64,000 nucleotides of DNA from Candidatus Kryptobacter tengchongensis (GTDB lineage: Bacteria; Bacteroidota; Ignavibacteria; Kryptoniales; Kryptoniaceae). Numbering within the stretch: position 1 is the first letter of the stretch; every line of letters starts with the position of its first letter. Below, one piece after another: positions 1 to 9,917 of this stretch. Below the pieces are notes generated by a model. The model saw only the letters and a list, made by a program, of their open reading frames with translations, was not told where the DNA came from and did no database searches. The stretch is from contig FAON01000012.1 of the NCBI GenBank assembly GCA_001485605.1, positions 427,001 to 491,000 on the forward strand, in the 5' to 3' direction. Made by a program: the position numbers and the translations under genes.

Positions 1-203
1 AGGAGTTAACACCGCAGGGCAAAGTAAAGAAGAAAATTTCAAAAGAGGCATTAATGCAGAAGTTTCAGATAAGTTTGTTTGAATTAAATGATGATAGATT
101 AAGGCAGGAAATTTTAAATCTTGATATTGACAATATGACACCTCTTCAAGCTCTTTTAAAACTTCAAGAGTTAAGGGGAAGGATAAAGAATGGGGAAATA
201 TAG
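1..203 (+). CDS. mutS: DNA mismatch repair protein MutS, C-terminal end (partial)
   Basis: The frame starting at base 3 is open to a TAG at 201-203 and encodes the last ~66 residues of a protein whose beginning lies outside the window. The tail has the typical MutS C-terminal pattern: a QISLFE stretch, then a segment ending DIDNMTPLQALLKLQEL, which is the conserved helix after the ABC ATPase domain that helps dimerisation. MutS recognises mismatched bases and recruits MutL. The next gene's ATG lies inside the last codons of this one (14-base overlap), so the two may be co-transcribed. Identification rests on the short tail only. Confidence 0.8.
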   Translation, partial: ELTPQGKVKKKISKEALMQKFQISLFELNDDRLRQEILNLDIDNMTPLQALLKLQELRGRIKNGEI

Positions 204-3200
204 TGAAAAAATAAAAAAAATAGTTGTTCTTCTATTTGCTTTGTTAAATTATGTGATTTGCGATATTGGTGACGGAATAATTAGAGAAAATGTTATGGAA
301 AGATTGGTAATAATTAAGTTAAAATCAAAAATAAGAAAAGAAGGTAAGCGGTTTATAGAATTAACGGGATTTAGAGCAATTGATTTAAAGCTGAAAAAAT
401 TTAAAGCTGTGGAGATACAGGAGATATTTCCAAATCACAGAGATAAAGAATTAAATAGAATATATCTTGTAAGGTATACTGACAACATATCGCCCGAAAT
501 TGTAGCAAAAGAACTATCATACGAGCCTGAAGTTGAATATGCAGAACCTAAAATCATCCACACATTAGCTTTTGAGCCAAGTAATGACCCAAAGTATGTT
601 GATGGTTCTCAGTGGGCGTTAAGAAAAATTCAAATAGAGTATGTTTGGCAAAATTTAATCGTGGATTCAATTTTAATTGCAATTATTGATACAGGTGTGG
701 ATATACTACACGAGGATTTAAAAGATAATATATGGTATAATCGTAGAGAAATACCTAATAATGGGATAGATGACGATAACAATGGTTATATAGATGATGT
801 AGTTGGGTGGGACTTTGCAGGGAGAGACGGATTTACTCCTGATAATCAGCCTTTTCCTGGGCATCCCCATGGTACTCATGTGGCTGGTATTGTTGCAGCT
901 TCAACAAATAACGGCATCGGAATAGCGGGGGTATTTCCAAAATCAAAAGTTATGGTTGTTAAGGTTTCATCAGACGATCCTAATGACACTAGGATTATTT
1001 ATGGGTATGAAGGGATAGTTTATGCAGTTGATAACGGGGCAAGAGTGATAAACTGCAGTTGGGGTTCTTACATGCCGTCAAAATTCGGTCAGGATGTGAT
1101 AAATTACGCCATAAGAAATGGTGTTATAGTTGTTGCTGCAGCTGGAAATAAAAATAGTGAAATACCTTTCTACCCCGCCTCATATGAAGGGGTTATATCT
1201 GTGGCTGCTACTGACTCTTTAGATAGAAAAGCATATTTTTCAAATTTTGGAAAAAGAATTGATATCTCTGCTCCTGGTGTTAATATAATCAGCACTTTTC
1301 CGGGGAATAGATATGCCTACTTAAGTGGAACTTCTATGGCATCCCCTCATGTGGCTGGTGTAATTGCAATTTTACTATCACAAAATTTAGCTTTGACATC
1401 TGAACAAGTAAAACAAAAGATAAGAATAACAGCGGATAAAATTGATGATTTAAATCCGGAATTTAAATACAAACTGGGATATGGAAGACTAAATGCTTAT
1501 AGGGCTTTGACACTTGAAATGCCGGCGGTGAAGGTTGAAGAGATAAACTTTGTGGATGAAAATTTGAATGGAGTTTATGAACCCGGAGAAAACATCAATG
1601 TGACGGGTATCTTGAAAAACTATTTAACAAGGGCTACTTCCCTTTACATTGAAGTTGTTGAGATCAGCGAAAATGCTTTGGAATCCTTAAATAGATTTAT
1701 TTTTATTGGGGGAGTTGAAACTTTTCAAATAAAATTATTTCAATTTGGATTTAGGGTAAGTAATCAGGTTAATGAAAATACAAGAGCCCATATTGTTTTT
1801 AAGTTTTCGGATCAAAATTACCAATATGAGGATTACTATATAGTTAATCTCTTGATTAATCAAACTTTTCTTGATCATAATACGGATAGTTTAGTGGCTA
1901 CAATTACAAGTCAGGGCAATATAGGGTTTAATGATTATCCAAATAATACTGAAGGTAGTGGATTTTTATTCCAAAAAATTGAAAACTTATTATTTGAAGG
2001 TGCTTTAATAGTTGGGATTGACAGCATTAGGGTTGTTGATTCAGCCAGAGATCACACTGGAAAGAACAAGGTTAACGATTTTAACATAGTCCATCGTTTT
2101 ACTATTAAAGTCCCCGGGAGCTTAGCTCCGCAGGAAGGTTTGTGTATATTTGATGACAGTAGAGCCGCTGATAATAAAATTGGTTTAAGGTTTAAATTTG
2201 AAACATTTGCATACGATAGATATTTAATAGTTAAATTGACGATTAGAAATATTTCGGATTTAGTTTTTGAAAGCATCTTTGCAGGTATGTTTTTTGATTG
2301 GGATATTGGTTCAGTTTATAACAATAACCTTGTTTTTGATAGCACCTATCATATGGTGTATGTTTATGATTCTCTTAAATTTTCGGGTAGTTATGCCGGC
2401 GTTTCCTTACTTTATCCAAGAGAAAAAATTAACTTTTTTGGAATTGATAATGATTACAGGACTCCAGGCAATCCATTGCCAATATGGGATGGTTTTACAA
2501 AGAAGGAAAAATGGAAAGCTTTAAGCAGTGGAATTACAAGGACACAGGTCAAAAATACTGATGTTTCTTTTGTTATATCTGCAGGGCCGTTCGCCCTCCT
2601 ACCAAATAATGAAATTATTGTATCTTTTGCAATATTTGCAGCCTCATCTCTTCAGGGTTTAAAGACTCTCTCATCTTTAGCCAATAATAAATGGAGTGAA
2701 ATTTTATCCGGAGTGGGGAATAAACCACCCATATTTACCAAAAAAATGTCAAATGAAATTACTGTGAATGAAGGCGAAACCTTAAAATTTAAATTTGAAG
2801 CGATTGACCCTGATAATGACCCAATTTATTTTATCCCTATCAAAATACCTTTAAATGCAAATTTATCAACAAATGGCTACTTTGAATGGACTCCAAATTA
2901 CGATGATGGCGGAGACCATATTATAAATGTTGGTGTCACCGATGGTATATATACGGTATCTTCTATAACTATTGCTCATGTTAACCGTAAACCTAAATTT
3001 GTAGCTTTTTTCAGCGATACCCTTATAGATGAGGGGGAAAAACTGGAATATAAATTTATTGCGTATGACCCCGATAATGACACCGTAAGATATCGTTTAT
3101 CCTCACCTGTTCCTAATGCAAAGATTGATTCAAGTACAGGTGTTTTTACATGGAAACCAGATTTTTATCAATCTGGAGAATATCTTTTTAAAGTATTTGT

Positions 3201-4110
3201 ATCTGATGCTCATATTTCAGATTCAGTTGAATTTAAAATAAAAGTTGTAAATATGGGCCCTTTGTTCCCTCCGAAATATGGAGTTGTAATAGATAGACCA
3301 AATGATCAAGGTTATTATCTCAAATTTTACTTTGTAAGATCAATAAATGATACCCTGTCATCTTCTTATTCCCCTGACTCGGCTAAAGTAGAATTTTACG
3401 AGATTTTAAGGGAGGGAGAAAATTCACCAGAGTCATTTTTTATATTTTATCCGCTTGGGAACTCAGACACAGTTGTAGTTGATGTTCCAACATATGGTGA
3501 TACTACGTTAAGAAGTTATTATATTAGGTCAGGTAATAGGAGAACCTATTCATCTTTGATATATGTTGGAAGTGCTAAACCAGTGGATAACATTCCACCG
3601 GAACCAATTCCACTTAATTCCCTTAGAGCTTATGATGATAAAAGCGATAACGGCACGAAAATAGTGTTAAATTTTAAACTTTCACCAAGCGATGGAAAAA
3701 CCTGGTCAGACGGTAAATTTGTTTACCCAGAGTTAATAGGTTACAAAGTTTATAAGGATAATGAATTTTTTACAATCATACCACCGGGAGATTCAATTGT
3801 ATCAATTGACGTTGGAGATAGAATTAAACACTTCTATTCAATATCTGCTTTTGATGGGGTAAATGAATCGGAAAGATCATCCCCTAACTTTGCTATCGCT
3901 ATTGACAATACATTGTTTTGCGATTTTAACGCTGATTATGAAGTTAATATATTTGATTTATATCTGTTTGCATTAAATTTTGGCACAGATTTTGACACAT
4001 ATCCGGAATTTGAGGCTTTATTTGATTTGAACGATGATTTGAAAATAGATGTTCAAGACTTGATTATATTTTCAAGAAACTTTGGCATAAAAATTGTAGA
4101 TAAAAAGTGA
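190..4110 (+). CDS. secreted subtilisin-like (S8) serine protease with cadherin-like and dockerin-like modules
   Basis: 1306 residues. A hydrophobic N-terminal segment (about residues 10-25) looks like a signal peptide. It is followed by a propeptide-like region and an S8 peptidase domain with the full catalytic set: Asp167 (AIIDTGVD), His227 (PHGTHVAG), the oxyanion Asn320 (AAAGNKN) and Ser382 (SGTSMASPHVAG). After a long beta-rich middle come two cadherin/Ig-like repeats (about 845-1020) with DPDND and FxWxP motifs. The last ~60 residues hold two calcium-loop motifs of dockerin type (DFNADYEVNIFD and DLNDDLKIDVQD). Unlike the next two genes it has no T9SS sorting domain, so attachment through the dockerin is plausible (inference). 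It probably degrades extracellular proteins; the substrate is unknown. Confidence 0.88.
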   Translation: MGKYSEKIKKIVVLLFALLNYVICDIGDGIIRENVMERLVIIKLKSKIRKEGKRFIELTGFRAIDLKLKKFKAVEIQEIFPNHRDKELNRIYLVRYTDNISPEIVAKELSYEPEVEYAEPKIIHTLAFEPSNDPKYVDGSQWALRKIQIEYVWQNLIVDSILIAIIDTGVDILHEDLKDNIWYNRREIPNNGIDDDNNGYIDDVVGWDFAGRDGFTPDNQPFPGHPHGTHVAGIVAASTNNGIGIAGVFPKSKVMVVKVSSDDPNDTRIIYGYEGIVYAVDNGARVINCSWGSYMPSKFGQDVINYAIRNGVIVVAAAGNKNSEIPFYPASYEGVISVAATDSLDRKAYFSNFGKRIDISAPGVNIISTFPGNRYAYLSGTSMASPHVAGVIAILLSQNLALTSEQVKQKIRITADKIDDLNPEFKYKLGYGRLNAYRALTLEMPAVKVEEINFVDENLNGVYEPGENINVTGILKNYLTRATSLYIEVVEISENALESLNRFIFIGGVETFQIKLFQFGFRVSNQVNENTRAHIVFKFSDQNYQYEDYYIVNLLINQTFLDHNTDSLVATITSQGNIGFNDYPNNTEGSGFLFQKIENLLFEGALIVGIDSIRVVDSARDHTGKNKVNDFNIVHRFTIKVPGSLAPQEGLCIFDDSRAADNKIGLRFKFETFAYDRYLIVKLTIRNISDLVFESIFAGMFFDWDIGSVYNNNLVFDSTYHMVYVYDSLKFSGSYAGVSLLYPREKINFFGIDNDYRTPGNPLPIWDGFTKKEKWKALSSGITRTQVKNTDVSFVISAGPFALLPNNEIIVSFAIFAASSLQGLKTLSSLANNKWSEILSGVGNKPPIFTKKMSNEITVNEGETLKFKFEAIDPDNDPIYFIPIKIPLNANLSTNGYFEWTPNYDDGGDHIINVGVTDGIYTVSSITIAHVNRKPKFVAFFSDTLIDEGEKLEYKFIAYDPDNDTVRYRLSSPVPNAKIDSSTGVFTWKPDFYQSGEYLFKVFVSDAHISDSVEFKIKVVNMGPLFPPKYGVVIDRPNDQGYYLKFYFVRSINDTLSSSYSPDSAKVEFYEILREGENSPESFFIFYPLGNSDTVVVDVPTYGDTTLRSYYIRSGNRRTYSSLIYVGSAKPVDNIPPEPIPLNSLRAYDDKSDNGTKIVLNFKLSPSDGKTWSDGKFVYPELIGYKVYKDNEFFTIIPPGDSIVSIDVGDRIKHFYSISAFDGVNESERSSPNFAIAIDNTLFCDFNADYEVNIFDLYLFALNFGTDFDTYPEFEALFDLNDDLKIDVQDLIIFSRNFGIKIVDKK

Positions 4111-4129
4111 TATAAATCACATTACCCCC

Positions 4130-4267
4130 TTGACAAATGTTTTTTTGTTTATTATATTATATCGTGAAAAAGGTCTTGACAAATTAATTTTTTTGAATTA
4201 TATTTATAGCAAAGTTTCAGTTTTTTCGTTTTAAAATCTTGACAATTTGAGTTTTTTGTATTATATT
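4130..4267 (+). promoter_or_regulatory. three tandem sigma70-type promoters
   Basis: The 300-base gap between the protease gene and the next gene contains three near-identical promoters. Each is TTGACA, then exactly 17 bases, then TATATT: 4130-4135/4153-4158, 4176-4181/4199-4204 and 4239-4244/4262-4267. All point towards the 1810-residue surface protein gene at 4412, leaving a 5' leader of roughly 140-250 bases. Nothing else is recognised in the gap apart from the Shine-Dalgarno GGAGG just before the ATG. The match is seen directly; activity is inferred. Confidence 0.75.
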
Positions 4268-4411
4268 TAAGACAGTAGTGAGAATGAAGTAAAAAATGTG
4301 TGAGGTGTTTGGAATGGAAAATTGATAATGATTTGGCTATAAGTGGGAAATTGTAGAAGTGCTAGATTTTTAACAAAATTTTAAAAACAAAAATAAAATC
4401 ATGGAGGTAAC

Positions 4412-7400
4412 ATGAAGGTTAAGTCATTGTTTGTTTTAATTTTATTTCTCATAACTGGAAATTTACTCGCTCAATCCGTTGAAAATTATATTTGGCCATT
4501 CACAGTTGGTCCTACAAGTAAAGGGGTTCAGGTAACAAAGGTTAAGATTACAGCTGGTAGTTCTGCTCTTTCAATTAATAGTTTAACACTTACTTATAAT
4601 ACCAGTGGAATTAATCTGAGTGACTTTGATTCAGTATCTATCTACAGAAGTGATGTGTCTGGTTCAAGATTGTTAGCTACAAAAACAGGCTTAAGTGGAG
4701 GTGATGGTACTACTATTGGCTATAATGTTAATATCCAGGTTGATGCTAATAAGAGTACTTATTTGTACATCGTTGTTTCACTTAAAGCACCGGTTAACAC
4801 AACTGGCACTTTTAGATTCAATGTGACTCAAACTAACCCACCTGTAGCAATAACACAAGATAATGATAATATTACAGTTTCTTCAACTTATTTCGCTTTT
4901 TTGAGCGCGGAAGCATTGGATGAAAATAGCGATGGGAAGGTTGAGAAGATAAGGATAAGAATGAACGATCAGATTAATGATGCAACTTTAGTACCATCAT
5001 CATTTACAGTTAAAAGAAGAACACAGGCTGATGAAACAGAATCAACCATTAATGTAAGCTCTGTTTCAACGGGTGCGACTGCAAATGATAATATTTTTGA
5101 AATTATCCTTGCCAATCCTGCTCCAAAAAGCACAGGTGATTACTATGAGGTTAATTTTGATGGGAGCACTCCAACGATTAGAAACCTCTCTGGTACATTA
5201 ACTGCACAAACGCAATTTTTAGCCACGGTTGATAAAGCATTACCTGTCATTGTTAGAGTTACCACGAAAGATAATGATAGTAACGGAAAACTTGATGCTC
5301 TTGATTTTGAATTCAGCGAAAATGTTGTTATTGGTGATTCATCAGCGGCTGATGGAATGGATAATTTAGTTGTTACCAATGTTGTTATTAATAATAGTGA
5401 TTACTCGTCAACGGGTTTTGTTACAGTTAAATCTTTTGCATTAAATGAAGTTGGGTATAATACGGGCGTAACCCCAGCAGTAACATACAGTCGGGCAGGA
5501 AAGAGTACGATTTTGGATCGTGAGGGGCAGGAAATAAGAGATGGGCTAAGTGTGACATCAGTTGATGAGGCAAAGCCTCGGCTCGTCAAGATATGGACAC
5601 TTGATACTAATAAAGATGGTAAACTTGATAAATTTGCAGCGATATTTTCTGAACCGATAAGAATCCCGGCTACTGATACTGTTGGGGGCAAGAATGATAC
5701 TATTAGAGTTTTTAAAATCAATTCTTCAACAGGTGCTGGGAATTATTCTGTTAGATATGAGAAAAATCAATATGGTGGTTTTATAAGACTTGCGACGGCT
5801 CCGCTTACGCTTGGGGATTCTATCCTTGTTGATATAATTGGTCCCGGGTATTATGATACGGGGATTTCGTTTAATGTTGCCTTTGATACTTCCCAAGCAT
5901 TGAGTAACAGACAAAATACTTATTATACAATCCTTGATGCAGCTGGAAACATTGCGGATGCAATTTCTTCTATTACAACCACTGATGGGGCAGAGCCTGT
6001 TCTTTTGAGTGCAGTTACACAAGATACTGACGGAAATGGTAAAATTGATAGATTTTTGCTCACATTTAGTGAAAAGCTTGATACTACTGGCATTACATCA
6101 TTGCTTTCATCGGGTATGACATTTACAACTCAATTGCCTTTCAGATCTGGACAAACATATAATATAAAGACGGTGTATCCAGCGGTTGATTTGATTCAAG
6201 CCCCTAATGACCAACATATATTAAAAGTAACAGTTGAAAAGCTTGGTGGTCAAGATGTTCCATTTAATACTGCGGATAGGCCGGTATTTTCATATACCCC
6301 GGGTAATCTGAAAGATGCTGCGGGTAATAAGACATCAGCTATAACAGGATTTGTACTTTCTGACAACGCAGCTCCGGTTTTGTATTGGGCTGTGTTCTAT
6401 GATGATGATAAGAATGGGAAATTTGATAAAGTTTTGTTGAGATTTACCGAAGATATATATAACCCAAGCATTACGGAATTGAACAATTTAGATGGTGTTC
6501 GGGTAAATGCAAAAGTTAAAGTGTTTAGTTATAACTCACAAATAAGTGTAGTTCCAGGTTCATTTGTGGAACAGTATAATGCACAAACGTTAACTTCGGA
6601 TATATGGGTTAATTTGGATACATCTGATCTTGATATACCGCTTGGGACAGATCCGGTCGCTCAGGGTATGAGGGTTGAATATGTGCAAGATGGAACTACA
6701 TCAGACCTTGTTGATGCGAATAATCAGGCTATAGTTGTCAGCACAACATTGTCGGGAGGTGCTATAAAAGACGCGGCGAAACCGCTTGTTCATAAAGCAG
6801 AAACGATGGATCTTAATAAGAATGGTAAGATTGATCATTACAAGATTTATTTCACTGAAAAAGTCAAAGATAGCTCATTTGATGGCTTTACAACAGATTC
6901 AACAATTGGGAATGTGGTAAGCAATTGGGTTGTGAAGGGATATACCGGTGTTAGGTTTGATCCAACTGTTTCTGGTGATGTGAAAAATGATAGTATAATT
7001 TACATTGCATTTAATGAAAGTGGCGCTTTTGATACCGATAAAAAACCAGATGTTCTGCTTAGCAATTCCACGCTTGTTGATTTAGCAGATACCACTGATT
7101 TTTCGCCAAGTTTTGCCGATTCAATTAAAATTGGTGTTGAAGAGTTAGATCGCGCAAACCCGGTATTATATCAAGCTATTGGTCAGGTTAATAGCAAGAA
7201 TTTGAGAATTTGGTTTAGCGAACCAGTAGTATCAGGCGTAGCGCCTACACAATTTATATATGATAATGAAGGTACAGGTAATGATAGGGCAAAGAATGTT
7301 GTGGGTGTGACAGGAAGTGGTGCGGTTTATACGCTTACTACTGATGATACATTAACGGTTGACGATGTGGAAAGGGATTCGTTAGGGGTGCTTCCAAGTA

Positions 7401-9844
7401 ATACTATAAAGGATGCTGCTAACAATATAGCTATTAATTTTGGTGGGGCGACAAAGATTTCAATTGATGATAGGATACCGCCTACAGTTACTAAGATTGA
7501 ATTTTATGATAGAAATAATAATGGTAAACTTGATAGCATGGTTGTTTACTTTAGTGAAGATATAAACTTACTTTCAGTTGATGGAAATCTTGGACTTGGC
7601 AAGAGAGGGAATCCGGTGACAACATGGGTAGTAAGTGGAAGGAGTAATGTTAGGGCTTCGTTATTTGGTTTTCCATCGGTATCGTCTGACAGAGTGCCTT
7701 TTGTTTTTGATGAGATTCCAGGTGATGAGGGAGATACTGGTGAAATGCCTGATGTAACAGTAACAGGTTCAACTATTGCTGATTTCAAACCTAATTATCT
7801 GGTTAATGTGACATCTGCTGATATTGTTGAGACAGACAAGGCTGGACCGGCTATTATGAATACTCCGCTTACAAAGATCGTTGCGCCAAATGTTGTAGAA
7901 GTTAGGTTCAGTGAACCTGTTAAATCAGCTACATTTAGTGGTGCGGATCTTGAATTTCAAATTGCCTCAACTGGTCGTTTTCTTAATAATAATCAAATGA
8001 CTTCGGTTAAGTTGCTTGATGGTGGGAGAACGGCGCGTGTATTCTTTGACAATAACTATTTTGTGTCAAGTGCAAGTGGTGAATATAAGGTAAGATTTTC
8101 TGGCTCTGGTGTGGTCACTGATGCAGCTGGTAATGGTAATACTCAGACCGGTCTTCAAAATCTCACATATGCAGTTACGGTAGCTTCACCAAGTGGTAGT
8201 GTTACAGCTCTTCCGGCGCAGATTCAGGGTGCTATACTTGAAGCTAAGTTTAAGCGTTCAAGCAATGATCCGTTCAGCAGTGAATACAAGGAAGGATATA
8301 TTCAGGTGACAAGGTATGAGATTTATCGTCGCCTTGCTGGTGATGCTGGGGCACCACTGTATCCGGTATTTAGCTTTGTGCCACCTTCAAAGAATACGGT
8401 GAGCGGAGATACAATAGCTGTAAGATTTGTTCCAATACCACTTGATACGCTTGTTTACGATTACTTTATAGTTGCAGTTGCTGGCGATAAAGCTTCTGGT
8501 AGGGAAGCTGAACCATTGAAGATTGAGAATATCAATAATTATATTGTTGCAAATCTTAGCCTCAAGGGTGAAGGTGCGTTGCCGGGTATAGAGTCAGTTA
8601 GCTCAGGGCTTGTATACCTTGGTAGCGCGAAGCTTCCGGCTGATTTGACGCCACCTGCTGCACCTGGCAAGTTTATTGTGGTTGATGATCCTGCGGATAA
8701 TGGTTTAGGTTTGATTGCGAGGTTTGAGCTTTCACCTGATGATGGTAAGTTTATTGAATTTACAACCTGGGCCGGTACTCAAAGGATACCGCTTGTAAGT
8801 GGTTACAATATTTATGACGGTACAGGGAAGCTTATAGCAACGATTCCAGCTGGTGTTAAAGAGTACAGATTTAATGCGCTCAACAGAGAGCTCAATACTT
8901 ATGTAATTAGGGCAACCGATGGTGGAAATGATTCTGAGCCATCAGCTCCAAATAAAGCTATTGCTGTTGATAATTCAGTGGTTGGTGATTTCAATTCAGA
9001 TAGGAGAGTGGATGTTTTTGACCTTGTGATCTTTTCCAAGTTCTATGGTTTAGGTTCAAGTGATGGTGAGTATGACGTTGTTTTTGATCTCAATCGTGAT
9101 GGGCAAATTAATATCTATGATCTTGTAGAATTCAGCAAAGTTTTTGGTACATCAGTTTCAAGCAAAGTGAATGTACCTGAAAAGCTTGGATATTTGAAGG
9201 GTGATATAAAGATAGATACTGAGACACTTGAAGGTGAGAGGGTGAGCGCAATATTGAAGCTTACTGGGGTATCAAATTTGAAAGGTTATCAGTTTAACAT
9301 AAAGATTGAGAATGGAGAGATTGAGAGAGTAGATGGGGGCAAGGAATTTGGCTTGTTTGTTGAGAAAGCTTCCGCCAGCGGAAGGCTTGTCGCTGGCGTC
9401 TCGCTGGCGGAGGTTTCCTCCGAACCGGAGCTTGTGAGTCTTGTGATTAAGGTTAAAGACCCATCTGAGCCGGCGAGGATAGAAATCAATGATATTGTTG
9501 TGATTACCAATAATGATGAAGCAGGCTTATTGAACAATGTTTCCTATGAAGCGAATATTATTCCGAAGAAATTCGCTCTTATGCAGAACTATCCAAATCC
9601 GTTTAACCCATCAACAACTATAAGGTTTGATATCCCGAAAGAAGCAAGAGTTAAGGTGGTAATATATGATATTATGGGCAGACAAGTTAGGACGCTTGTT
9701 GATGAGGATTTAAAGCCTGGAGTATATAAGATAACCTGGGATGGGCGGAATGATAATGGTGAGATACTCTCAAGCGGGATTTATTTCTATAGGATAGTGG
9801 CTGATAAATTTGTGGATGTTAAGAAGATGGTATTGTTGAAGTAA
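4412..9844 (+). CDS. large T9SS-secreted surface protein with Ca-binding loops, dockerin-like and cohesin-like modules
   Basis: 1810 residues with a clear signal peptide (cleavage near LLAQS, about residue 21). The body is a series of beta-rich modules. Most are introduced by a calcium-loop motif of the form DxNxNGKxD followed by FSE or FTE (near residues 170, 285, 397, 537, 663, 799 and 1032), resembling bacterial Ig-like adhesin repeats. Near residue 1530 is a dockerin-like pair of loops (DFNSDRRVDVFD and DLNRDGQINIYD), then a cohesin-like segment, and finally a T9SS type A sorting domain (about 1720-1810) with YPNPFNPST and a terminal KKMVLLK. It is likely exported and anchored at the outer surface; an adhesive or scaffold role is an inference. 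A GC-rich palindromic stretch lies inside the gene. A strong terminator follows. Confidence 0.8.
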   Translation: MKVKSLFVLILFLITGNLLAQSVENYIWPFTVGPTSKGVQVTKVKITAGSSALSINSLTLTYNTSGINLSDFDSVSIYRSDVSGSRLLATKTGLSGGDGTTIGYNVNIQVDANKSTYLYIVVSLKAPVNTTGTFRFNVTQTNPPVAITQDNDNITVSSTYFAFLSAEALDENSDGKVEKIRIRMNDQINDATLVPSSFTVKRRTQADETESTINVSSVSTGATANDNIFEIILANPAPKSTGDYYEVNFDGSTPTIRNLSGTLTAQTQFLATVDKALPVIVRVTTKDNDSNGKLDALDFEFSENVVIGDSSAADGMDNLVVTNVVINNSDYSSTGFVTVKSFALNEVGYNTGVTPAVTYSRAGKSTILDREGQEIRDGLSVTSVDEAKPRLVKIWTLDTNKDGKLDKFAAIFSEPIRIPATDTVGGKNDTIRVFKINSSTGAGNYSVRYEKNQYGGFIRLATAPLTLGDSILVDIIGPGYYDTGISFNVAFDTSQALSNRQNTYYTILDAAGNIADAISSITTTDGAEPVLLSAVTQDTDGNGKIDRFLLTFSEKLDTTGITSLLSSGMTFTTQLPFRSGQTYNIKTVYPAVDLIQAPNDQHILKVTVEKLGGQDVPFNTADRPVFSYTPGNLKDAAGNKTSAITGFVLSDNAAPVLYWAVFYDDDKNGKFDKVLLRFTEDIYNPSITELNNLDGVRVNAKVKVFSYNSQISVVPGSFVEQYNAQTLTSDIWVNLDTSDLDIPLGTDPVAQGMRVEYVQDGTTSDLVDANNQAIVVSTTLSGGAIKDAAKPLVHKAETMDLNKNGKIDHYKIYFTEKVKDSSFDGFTTDSTIGNVVSNWVVKGYTGVRFDPTVSGDVKNDSIIYIAFNESGAFDTDKKPDVLLSNSTLVDLADTTDFSPSFADSIKIGVEELDRANPVLYQAIGQVNSKNLRIWFSEPVVSGVAPTQFIYDNEGTGNDRAKNVVGVTGSGAVYTLTTDDTLTVDDVERDSLGVLPSNTIKDAANNIAINFGGATKISIDDRIPPTVTKIEFYDRNNNGKLDSMVVYFSEDINLLSVDGNLGLGKRGNPVTTWVVSGRSNVRASLFGFPSVSSDRVPFVFDEIPGDEGDTGEMPDVTVTGSTIADFKPNYLVNVTSADIVETDKAGPAIMNTPLTKIVAPNVVEVRFSEPVKSATFSGADLEFQIASTGRFLNNNQMTSVKLLDGGRTARVFFDNNYFVSSASGEYKVRFSGSGVVTDAAGNGNTQTGLQNLTYAVTVASPSGSVTALPAQIQGAILEAKFKRSSNDPFSSEYKEGYIQVTRYEIYRRLAGDAGAPLYPVFSFVPPSKNTVSGDTIAVRFVPIPLDTLVYDYFIVAVAGDKASGREAEPLKIENINNYIVANLSLKGEGALPGIESVSSGLVYLGSAKLPADLTPPAAPGKFIVVDDPADNGLGLIARFELSPDDGKFIEFTTWAGTQRIPLVSGYNIYDGTGKLIATIPAGVKEYRFNALNRELNTYVIRATDGGNDSEPSAPNKAIAVDNSVVGDFNSDRRVDVFDLVIFSKFYGLGSSDGEYDVVFDLNRDGQINIYDLVEFSKVFGTSVSSKVNVPEKLGYLKGDIKIDTETLEGERVSAILKLTGVSNLKGYQFNIKIENGEIERVDGGKEFGLFVEKASASGRLVAGVSLAEVSSEPELVSLVIKVKDPSEPARIEINDIVVITNNDEAGLLNNVSYEANIIPKKFALMQNYPNPFNPSTTIRFDIPKEARVKVVIYDIMGRQVRTLVDEDLKPGVYKITWDGRNDNGEILSSGIYFYRIVADKFVDVKKMVLLK
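9371..9421 (+). repeat. GC-rich palindromic element inside a coding region
   Basis: A short GC-rich block in an AT-rich gene. TCCGCCAGCG (9371-9380) is the exact reverse complement of CGCTGGCGGA (9402-9411). The core CGCTGGCG recurs at 9391-9398, and GGAGGTTTCCTCC (9409-9421) is a further palindrome. The reading frame stays open and encodes ASASGRLVAGVSLAEVSS. Composition and self-complementarity unlike the flanks suggest an inserted repetitive element that kept the frame. Confidence 0.55.
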
Positions 9845-9855
9845 GATTTAAATTG

Positions 9856-9887
9856 AACCCCTCCCCTATAGATGGGGAGGGGTTTTT
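9856..9887 (+). terminator. intrinsic terminator
   Basis: An 11-bp GC-rich stem, AACCCCTCCCC with GGGGAGGGGTT, around a 7-base loop and followed by TTTTT. It lies 11 bases after the stop of the 1810-residue protein gene. Confidence 0.9.
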
Positions 9888-9917
9888 AAATTAAAAAATA
9901 AAATGAATGGGGTAGAT

